Of a stretch of DNA of 15,568 nucleotides, positions 6,151 to 15,568 are shown in pieces; the first letter of the stretch is position 1, and each line of letters begins with the position of its first letter. The DNA is from Oscillospiraceae bacterium (GTDB lineage: Bacteria > Bacillota > Clostridia > Oscillospirales > Ruminococcaceae). The notes under the pieces are model-generated. The model was not told where the DNA came from. It saw nothing but the letters and a program-made list of their open reading frames with translations, and made no database searches. The position numbers were made by a program, and so were the translations under genes. The DNA lies in NCBI GenBank assembly GCA_029098085.1, contig JAQXNQ010000096.1, forward strand, positions 1 to 15,568. The letters are read 5' to 3'.

Positions 6151-7353
6151 TCAGGCGTTGATAGCGGAAACAACACCGGAACCAACGGTTCTGCCGCCTT
6201 CACGGATAGCGAAGCGCAGGCCAACTTCGATGGCGATGGGGGTGATCAGCTCAACGTCGAACTCCAGGTTGTCGCCGGGCATAGCCATCTCAGTGCCCTC
6301 GGGCAGAGTGATGATACCGGTAACGTCGGTGGTTCTGAAGTAGAACTGGGGACGATAGTTGTTGAAGAAGGGCTTATGACGGCCGCCTTCTTCCTTCTTC
6401 AGAACGTAAACCTGGCAATGGAACTTGGTGTGGGGATGAATGGTGCCGGGCTTGCAGAGAACCTGGCCTCTTTCGATTTCAGTTCTCTGGATACCACGGA
6501 GCAGAGCACCGATGTTGTCGCCGGCCTCGGCGTAGTCCAGAATCTTTCTGAACATCTCAACGCCGGTAACGACAGACTTCATCTTCTCGTCCTTCAGGCC
6601 AACGATCTCAACTTCGTCGCCGGTCTTCAGCTGGCCTCTCTCCACTCTGCCGGTAGCAACGGTGCCGCGGCCGGTGATGGTGAAGACGTCCTCAACGGGC
6701 ATCAGGAAGGGCAGATCAGCCTTGCGCTCGGGGGTGGGGATCCAGCTGTCAACAGCGTCCATCAGTTCGAGGATGCACTTGTAAGCAGGATCGTTGACAT
6801 CGTTGGAGGTGCATTCCAGAGCACCCAGAGCGGTACCGCGGATAATGGGGGTGTCATCGCCGGGGAAGTCGTACTCGTTCAGCAGCTCACGGATTTCCAT
6901 CTCAACCAGCTCGAGCAGCTCCTCGTCGTCAACCTGGTCAACCTTGTTCATGAAGACCACGATGTAGGGAACGCCGACCTGACGGGACAGCAGGATGTGC
7001 TCACGGGTCTGGGGCATGGGGCCGTCAGCAGAAGAAACGACCAGGATAGCGCCGTCCATCTGAGCAGCACCGGTGATCATGTTCTTGACGTAGTCAGCAT
7101 GGCCGGGGCAGTCAACGTGAGCGTAGTGACGGTTGTCAGTTTCATACTCAACGTGAGCGGTGTTGATGGTGATGCCGCGCTCTCTCTCTTCGGGAGCCTT
7201 ATCGATCATGTCGTAAGCTTCGAACTTGGCCTTGCCCTGCAGAGCCAGAACCTTGGTGATAGCAGCGGTCAGAGTGGTTTTGCCGTGGTCAACGTGGCCG
7301 ATGGTGCCAATGTTGACATGGGGCTTGGTTCTTTCAAAATGAGCCTTTGCCAT
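6151..7353 (-). CDS. tuf: Elongation factor Tu
   Basis: EF-Tu (400 aa, normal length) delivers aminoacyl-tRNA to the ribosome in its GTP form. The GTPase motifs are complete: GHVDHGKT (19-26), RGITI with Thr62 (59-63), DCPGH with catalytic His85 (81-85), NKVD (136-139) and RGTALGAL as the G5 region. Domain 2 contains GRGTVATGRVERG, and domain 3 contains KPGTIHPHTKF and FRTTDVTG. The ATG at 7353 has an AGGAGG site 9 nt upstream. It is the last gene of the cluster, 86 nt after fusA, with its own candidate promoter in that gap and a strong terminator behind, so it is probably transcribed both with fusA and alone. The gene contains no TTA, CTA or TCA codons, as expected for very high expression. 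Whether a second tuf copy exists cannot be seen here. Confidence 0.98.
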   Translation of the reverse strand: MAKAHFERTKPHVNIGTIGHVDHGKTTLTAAITKVLALQGKAKFEAYDMIDKAPEERERGITINTAHVEYETDNRHYAHVDCPGHADYVKNMITGAAQMDGAILVVSSADGPMPQTREHILLSRQVGVPYIVVFMNKVDQVDDEELLELVEMEIRELLNEYDFPGDDTPIIRGTALGALECTSNDVNDPAYKCILELMDAVDSWIPTPERKADLPFLMPVEDVFTITGRGTVATGRVERGQLKTGDEVEIVGLKDEKMKSVVTGVEMFRKILDYAEAGDNIGALLRGIQRTEIERGQVLCKPGTIHPHTKFHCQVYVLKKEEGGRHKPFFNNYRPQFYFRTTDVTGIITLPEGTEMAMPGDNLEFDVELITPIAIEVGLRFAIREGGRTVGSGVVSAINA

Positions 7354-7395
7354 TGGAAATTTCCTCCTTTTTGATAAAACAACGTTTACATATCC

Positions 7396-7424
7396 ATATT
7401 AGCAGAAACCATTGGATAATTCAA
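7396..7424 (-). promoter_or_regulatory. Candidate tuf promoter in the fusA-tuf gap
   Basis: On the minus strand TTGAAT (7419-7424), 17 bases, then TAATAT (7396-7401) preceded by TGC, an extended -10. The predicted start near 7389 gives a leader of about 36 nt ending in the AGGAGG site. This would let EF-Tu be made in excess over the upstream ribosomal genes. Confidence 0.65.
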
Positions 7425-7439
7425 GAACTTTTTCTGAAG

Positions 7440-9566
7440 TTATCCGTTGTTTTTGCTTCTGTCCGAAACAATCTTTTCCGCAATGCTCTTGGGCACTTCC
7501 ACATAGTGGCTGGGCTCCATGGAGTAGTTGCCGCGGCCCTGAGTCTTGGAACGCAGGTCGGTGGCGTAACCGAACATCTCGGAAAGGGGAACGAACGCAG
7601 TGATCTGCTGTGCGCCGGATCTGGCCTCCATGCCCTGGATCTGACCACGGCGGGAGTTCAGGTCACCGATGACGTCGCCCATGTAGTCCTCGGGAACCAC
7701 AACGACGACCTTCATGATGGGCTCCATGATCACGGGCTTGGCTTTTCTGAGGGCTTCCTTCAGCGCCATGGAACCGGCGATCTTGAATGCCATTTCAGAA
7801 GAGTCAACTTCATGATAAGAACCATCGTACAGCTCGACTCTGATGTCCACAACAGGGTAGCCTGCCAGCACACCAGACTGCATGGCGCCCTGGATACCGG
7901 CGTCAACAGCGGGGATATATTCCTTGGGGATGGCGCCGCCAACAACCTTGTTCTCGAAGACGTAGCCCGCACCGGACTCGTTGGGAGACACGCGGATCTT
8001 GACGTGGCCGTACTGGCCCTTACCACCGGACTGTCTGGCATACTTGTGATCCACGTCGGCGTTGCCCTGAATGGTTTCGCGGTAAGCAACCTGGGGCTTG
8101 CCCACGTTGGCCTCAACCTTGAATTCACGGAGCAGACGGTCGACGATGATTTCCAGATGCAGCTCGCCCATGCCGGCGATGATGGTCTGACCGGTTTCCT
8201 CATCGGTGTAAGTCTTGAAGGTGGGGTCCTCTTCCGCCAGCTTCGCCAGTGCGATGCCCATCTTCTCCTGACCAGCCTTGGTCTTGGGCTCGATGGCAAC
8301 GCGGATAACGGGCTCGGGGAATTCCATGGACTCCAGAATAACCTCGTGCTTGGGATCGCACAGGGTGTCGCCGGTGGTGGTCTGCTTCAGGCCAACAGCG
8401 GCTGCGATATCACCGGCATAGCAGGTCTCGATGTCCTGACGGTGATTGGCGTGCATCATCAGGATACGGCCCATACGCTCGGACTTGCCCTTTACGGAGT
8501 TGTAAACGGTAGCGCCGGCGTCAACGGTGCCGGAGTAAACGCGGAAGAAGCACAGCTTGCCCACAAAGGGGTCAGTGGCAATCTTGAAGGCCAGAGCGGA
8601 GAAGGGCTCCTCGTCAGAAGAATGACGGACAGTCTCTTCGCCGGTGTCGGGATCGACACCCTTGATGGCTTCGATATCGGTGGGAGCAGGCATATAATCC
8701 ACGATGGCATCCAGCAGCTTCTGAACACCCTTGTTCTTATATGCGGTGCCGCAGGTCACAGGAACGATGGTGTTGGCAATCGTCTCTCTGCGGATAGCGG
8801 CCTTCAGCTCGTCGATGGTCAGCTCTTCGCCTTCCAGGTACTTCATCATCAGGTCTTCGTCGTTTTCGGCAACAGCCTCAACGAGCTCGGTGCGGTATTC
8901 CTCGGCCTTGTCCTTCATGTCTTCAGGAACATCGACGATAGAGATATCGTTGCCCAGGTCATCGTTGTAGATGTAGGCTTTCATCTCCAGCAGGTCAATG
9001 ATGCCGACGAAGGTTTCCTCCGCGCCGATGGGCAGCTGAATCGGAACGGCCTTGCATTTCAGCCGGTCTCTCATCATGCTGACCACATTATAGAAGTCTG
9101 CGCCCATGATGTCCATCTTGTTGACGAACGCCATACGAGGCACGTGGTAGTTGTTAGCCTGATGCCAAACAGTCTCAGACTGAGGCTCAACGCCGCCCTT
9201 GGCACAGAACACCGTCACAGAACCGTCCAGAACACGCAGAGAACGTTCTACCTCAACGGTAAAGTCCACGTGGCCGGGGGTGTCGATGATGTTGATCCGA
9301 TGCCGGTGCTGCTTGGCAAGCTCGGGATCATGCTGGAATTCGGTATGGCTCCAATAGCAAGTGGTAGCAGCGGAGGTGATGGTGATACCTCTCTCCTGCT
9401 CCTGCGCCATCCAGTCCATCGTCGCGGTACCCTCATGGGTATCACCGATCTTATGGGTCTTACCGGTGTAGTAGAGGATACGTTCGGTGGTGGTGGTTTT
9501 GCCGGCGTCGATGTGGGCCATTATACCAATATTCCGGGTCATTTCCAGAGATACTTCTCTTGGCAT
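7440..9566 (-). CDS. fusA: Elongation factor G
   Basis: EF-G (708 aa; usual 690-705) drives ribosomal translocation and, with RRF, ribosome recycling. The GTPase motifs are AHIDAGKT (17-24), RGITI (59-63), DTPGH (95-99) and NKMD (149-152). Domain II/III features such as GMGELHLEIIVDRL and the domain IV stretch SGGKGQYGHVKI follow, with domain V ending near EKIVSDRSKNNG. Between the switch I region and DTPGH (about residues 69-90) there is a stretch rich in His and Gln that is 14 residues longer than the Bacillus subtilis EF-G I recall. The ATG at 9566 lies 5 nt after GGAGG. It is 144 nt downstream of rpsG; that gap contains a G-rich run. It carries no TTA, CTA or TCA codons. It is canonical EF-G by context in the str-type cluster, not a paralogue such as Tet(M) or EF-G2. 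Confidence 0.97.
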   Translation of the reverse strand: MPREVSLEMTRNIGIMAHIDAGKTTTTERILYYTGKTHKIGDTHEGTATMDWMAQEQERGITITSAATTCYWSHTEFQHDPELAKQHRHRINIIDTPGHVDFTVEVERSLRVLDGSVTVFCAKGGVEPQSETVWHQANNYHVPRMAFVNKMDIMGADFYNVVSMMRDRLKCKAVPIQLPIGAEETFVGIIDLLEMKAYIYNDDLGNDISIVDVPEDMKDKAEEYRTELVEAVAENDEDLMMKYLEGEELTIDELKAAIRRETIANTIVPVTCGTAYKNKGVQKLLDAIVDYMPAPTDIEAIKGVDPDTGEETVRHSSDEEPFSALAFKIATDPFVGKLCFFRVYSGTVDAGATVYNSVKGKSERMGRILMMHANHRQDIETCYAGDIAAAVGLKQTTTGDTLCDPKHEVILESMEFPEPVIRVAIEPKTKAGQEKMGIALAKLAEEDPTFKTYTDEETGQTIIAGMGELHLEIIVDRLLREFKVEANVGKPQVAYRETIQGNADVDHKYARQSGGKGQYGHVKIRVSPNESGAGYVFENKVVGGAIPKEYIPAVDAGIQGAMQSGVLAGYPVVDIRVELYDGSYHEVDSSEMAFKIAGSMALKEALRKAKPVIMEPIMKVVVVVPEDYMGDVIGDLNSRRGQIQGMEARSGAQQITAFVPLSEMFGYATDLRSKTQGRGNYSMEPSHYVEVPKSIAEKIVSDRSKNNG

Positions 9567-9610
9567 AATATCCTCCTCAAATTATGGAGCATGGCAGCCG
9601 GAAAAACCTT

Positions 9611-9631
9611 CCCGCCGCCCTCCCCTCCCCC
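9611..9631 (-). other. Putative G-quadruplex motif in the fusA leader
   Basis: The transcribed strand sense reads five G, A, four G, A, three G, CGGC, three G: four runs of at least three G with loops of 1, 1 and 4 bases, which fits the classic intramolecular quadruplex pattern. It lies 44 nt upstream of the fusA start. A C/T-rich stretch just 5' of it (9632-9642) can pair with part of the G-run, so two alternative RNA folds are possible. Confidence 0.6.
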
Positions 9632-9710
9632 GTAAGGGAAAGAAGAGACGCTCTGTCTGCACAACAGGCAGTTTGCCCGCTGCGCATTATCTTTATGCGG
9701 ACGCGGAATA

Positions 9711-10181
9711 TTACCATCTGAAATGGGCGAAAGCCTTGTTGGCCTCGGCCATCTTGTGGGTATCCTCGCGCTTCTTGCAGGCGCCGCCGGTATTGTTCAG
9801 GGCGTCCATGATCTCACCAGCCAGACGCTCCTTCATGGTCTTTTCAGAGCGGTTTCTGGAATAGGTGGTCAGCCAGCGCAGGCCCAGGGTCTGACGTCTC
9901 TCGGGACGGACTTCCATGGGAACCTGGTAGGTGGCACCGCCGACACGGCGGGACTTGACTTCCAGAACGGGCATGATGTTTTCAAGCGCTTCGGTAAAAG
10001 CCTCCAGGGCATCCTTACCGGTTTTCTCAGTGACAATCTCAAAAGCACCGTAAACGATCTTCTGAGCAACGCCCTTTTTGCCGTCCAGCATCACGTTGTT
10101 GATCAGACGGGTCACGAGCTTGGAATTGTACATGGGATCAGGCAAAACATCGCGTTTTGCGATTCGACCTCTTCTTGGCAC
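9711..10181 (-). CDS. rpsG: 30S ribosomal protein S7
   Basis: S7 (156 aa, the standard length) nucleates assembly of the 30S head by binding the 3' domain of 16S rRNA, and contacts the E site. The sequence is typical: PRRGRIAKRDVLPDP at the N-terminus, LVTRLINNVMLDGKKG, KSRRVGGATYQVPMEV (83-98), LGLRWLTTYSRNR and the C-terminal KMAEANKAFAHFRW. The frame is open six codons further, but the GTG at 10181 is the start: it gives the family N-terminus and sits 8 nt after AAGGAGG (10190-10196), which would be inside a longer version. It is separated from rpsL by 137 nt containing two inverted repeats. In Escherichia coli S7 represses its own operon by binding the rpsL-rpsG gap, so an analogous control here is plausible but unproven. 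Confidence 0.97.
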   Translation of the reverse strand: MPRRGRIAKRDVLPDPMYNSKLVTRLINNVMLDGKKGVAQKIVYGAFEIVTEKTGKDALEAFTEALENIMPVLEVKSRRVGGATYQVPMEVRPERRQTLGLRWLTTYSRNRSEKTMKERLAGEIMDALNNTGGACKKREDTHKMAEANKAFAHFRW

Positions 10182-10189
10182 TTTACTTC

Positions 10190-10196
10190 CCTCCTT
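10190..10196 (-). promoter_or_regulatory. Ribosome binding site fixing the rpsG GTG start
   Basis: AAGGAGG on the minus strand with an 8 nt spacer to the GTG at 10181. It rules out the in-frame upstream GTG, whose following codons would lie on this site. Confidence 0.85.
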
Positions 10197-10251
10197 CACA
10201 GAATGAATTCATCGGTACTCGAAAGTAAGATTCCTCCGTAAGCGCTAAGGC

Positions 10252-10314
10252 CGAATCAGATTTATAGATTCGTGCCATATGCTGCCTTCGGGTTTAAGCC
10301 TTGCTGACTTAAAC
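10252..10314 (-). promoter_or_regulatory. Two inverted repeats in the rpsL-rpsG intercistronic leader
   Basis: Two perfect inverted repeats lie between rpsL and rpsG. GTTTAAG/CTTAAAC (10292-10298 and 10308-10314, 9-base loop) begins 5 nt after the rpsL stop codon. CGAATC/GATTCG (10252-10257 and 10267-10272, 9-base loop) is nearer rpsG. Neither is followed by a T-run on the minus strand, so they are not terminators. They could be processing sites or part of an S7-binding control region. Confidence 0.45.
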
Positions 10315-10318
10315 GGAA

Positions 10319-10744
10319 TTACTTCTTCGCACCAGCTTTCGGACGCTTGGCACCGTACTTGGAACGGCCCTGCATTCTTCCGTTGACGCCCTGGGTATCC
10401 AGCGTACCACGGATGATGTGGTAACGAACACCAGGAAGGTCCTTGACACGTCCGCCGCGGATCAGGACAACCGAGTGTTCCTGCAGGTTGTGACCGACAC
10501 CGGGAATATAAGCCGATACTTCCATTCCGTTGGTCAGCTTAACTCTTGCTACTTTACGCAGAGCGGAGTTAGGCTTCTTGGGGGTCATGGTTCTGACAGC
10601 GGTGCAGACACCTCTCTTCTGGGGAGAGCTCTGGTCGGTGGCCTGCTTGGTCATGGAGTTGAAACCACGATTCAGGGCAGGAGCGGTAGACTTGTTCTCC
10701 AGAGTGGATCTGCCTTTTCTGACGAGCTGGTTAAAGGTTGGCAT
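10319..10744 (-). CDS. rpsL: 30S ribosomal protein S12
   Basis: S12 (141 aa) sits at the decoding centre and helps set translational accuracy. Conserved segments are PTFNQLVRKGR at the N-terminus, SPQKRGVCTAVRTMTPKKPN (40-59), ALRKVARVKLTNG, AYIPGVGHNLQEHS and RGGRVKDLPGVRYH (96-109). Lys56, Lys57 and Lys101, which match the E. coli lysines where streptomycin-resistance changes occur, are all wild type, and Asp102 matches the residue that is methylthiolated in some bacteria. The protein has the roughly 14-residue N-terminal-side insertion (LENKSTAPALNRGFN region) common in Clostridia. The ATG at 10744 is chosen over an upstream GTG because AAGGAGGT (10752-10759) lies 7 nt before it. It is the first gene after the rpoC terminator, driven by its own promoter. 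Confidence 0.97.
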   Translation of the reverse strand: MPTFNQLVRKGRSTLENKSTAPALNRGFNSMTKQATDQSSPQKRGVCTAVRTMTPKKPNSALRKVARVKLTNGMEVSAYIPGVGHNLQEHSVVLIRGGRVKDLPGVRYHIIRGTLDTQGVNGRMQGRSKYGAKRPKAGAKK

Positions 10745-10751
10745 AGATGGC

Positions 10752-10759
10752 ACCTCCTT
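10752..10759 (-). promoter_or_regulatory. Ribosome binding site fixing the rpsL start
   Basis: AAGGAGGT on the minus strand, 7 nt before the ATG at 10744. An upstream in-frame GTG (10753) lies within this site itself and cannot be the start. Confidence 0.85.
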
Positions 10760-10764
10760 GCTTT

Positions 10765-10800
10765 TTTAATCATGTGGACAGAATACCCCACACGATTAAA
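10765..10800 (-). promoter_or_regulatory. 5' leader stem-loop of the rpsL operon
   Basis: TTTAATCGTGTGG and CCACATGATTAAA on the minus strand are 13-base arms (10788-10800 and 10765-10777) with 12 Watson-Crick pairs and one G-U, around a 10-base loop. The predicted transcription start (near 10795) falls inside the first arm, so the mRNA would begin with this stem, and the ribosome site follows 5 nt later. A run of A rather than T follows, so it is not a terminator. It may protect the 5' end or serve as a control site. Confidence 0.65.
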
Positions 10801-10801
10801 T

Positions 10802-10830
10802 AGAATACCATGTTTTGGCGCAGTTGTCAA
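10802..10830 (-). promoter_or_regulatory. Sigma-A promoter of the rpsL-rpsG-fusA-tuf operon
   Basis: A perfect TTGACA (10825-10830), 17 bases, then TATTCT (10802-10807) on the minus strand. A run of six A lies just upstream of the -35 (10834-10839 read on the minus strand), like an UP element. It sits directly after the rpoC terminator and 58 nt before the rpsL start. Confidence 0.85.
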
Positions 10831-10841
10831 CGGTTTTTTCG

Positions 10842-10882
10842 AAAAAAAGGCAAAATCCGGAAGCAATTTTCAACTTCCGGAT
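10842..10882 (-). terminator. Terminator after rpoC
   Basis: ATCCGGAAG and CTTCCGGAT form a perfect 9-bp stem (10874-10882 and 10855-10863) around a 10-base loop. TTT, GCC and seven T (10842-10848) follow on the minus strand. It lies 55 nt after the rpoC stop and separates the polymerase genes from the ribosomal operon. Confidence 0.9.
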
Positions 10883-10937
10883 GTTTGCTTCAATTTTAGC
10901 CGTTGGACTGTGGGTTTTCGTCTATTTTTCCGGGGGA

Positions 10938-14624
<3,687 letters not shown>

Positions 14625-14630
14625 TTGTGA

Positions 14631-14636
14631 CCCCTC
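14631..14636 (-). promoter_or_regulatory. Ribosome binding site supporting the rpoC TTG start
   Basis: GAGGGG on the minus strand, 6 nt before the TTG at 14624. It lies inside the alternative longer frame starting at 14642, which has no ribosome site of its own and abuts the rpoB stop codon. Confidence 0.7.
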
Positions 14637-14642
14637 TTCCAC

Positions 14643-15568
<926 letters not shown>

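Noticed and set aside
6106..7374. A 422-codon plus-strand open frame opposite tuf
   Set aside because: Mirror frame of a highly biased gene; it begins inside the tuf terminator and has no ribosome site.
7347..9635. A 762-codon plus-strand open frame opposite fusA
   Set aside because: Same in-register mirror effect as opposite rpoC; its translation is a Leu/Gly/His/Val-rich low-information sequence.
9644..9705. Small hairpins (CGCAT/ATGCG and an imperfect CTGCCTG/CAGACAG) between rpsG and fusA as a terminator
   Set aside because: Stems are short or mismatched on the transcript and no clean T-run follows, so termination is not supported.
10183..10212. A nine-codon mini-ORF (ATG to TAA) ending one base before the rpsG GTG, like a coupling leader peptide
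   Set aside because: It has no properly spaced ribosome site (the nearest GGAGG is about 20 nt upstream), so it is probably chance.

Overview
This window looks like chromosomal DNA from a GC-rich member of the Bacillota, class Clostridia, most likely a gut-type Oscillospiraceae/Ruminococcaceae relative. That placement rests on the sequences of RpoC, EF-Tu and EF-G, the rpoB-rpoC-rpsL-rpsG-fusA-tuf gene order, strong AGGAGG-type ribosome binding sites, and a GH95 fucosidase of the kind common in gut glycan users. It is inference, and the genus cannot be read from the sequence. All 12 supported genes lie on the minus strand, so transcription runs from high to low coordinates. No tRNA, rRNA, insertion sequence, CRISPR array or origin was found.

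The right two thirds (15568 down to 6092) is the core information-processing cluster. It holds the 3' end of rpoB, complete rpoC, a strong terminator, then a sigma-A-type promoter with a 5' leader hairpin driving rpsL, rpsG, fusA and tuf. A second candidate promoter lies directly before tuf, and a UUCG-loop terminator closes the cluster. The small L7Ae-like ribosomal gene often found between rpoC and rpsL in Bacillota is missing. The gaps carry structure: a leader stem at the rpsL start site, two inverted repeats between rpsL and rpsG, and a G-quadruplex-type G-run between rpsG and fusA.

The left third (6091 down to 1) holds three small accessory units. (a) A cytoplasmic GH95 alpha-L-fucosidase is followed 21-27 nt later by a class I glutamine-amidotransferase-like (gamma-glutamyl-GABA hydrolase type) hydrolase. 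(b) A consensus promoter drives a DUF134/UPF0251 HTH protein that overlaps by ATGA a NifX-type protein; both have Cys- or Cys/His-rich tails, and the pair ends in a terminator. (c) Another promoter drives a MalY/PatB-type PLP enzyme, followed after 66 nt by an unrecognised protein with an acidic pentapeptide repeat that runs off the left edge.

No gap between genes reaches 300 bases; the largest, 193 nt between rpoC and rpsL, is filled with regulatory structure. Long plus-strand open frames opposite tuf, fusA, rpoC and the PLP enzyme are shadows caused by strict avoidance of TTA, CTA and TCA codons. I do not see a clear new multi-gene defence or mobile system. The best leads are the metal-type DUF134/NifX pair, the G-rich fusA leader, the rpsL 5' stem and the repeat-bearing acidic protein.
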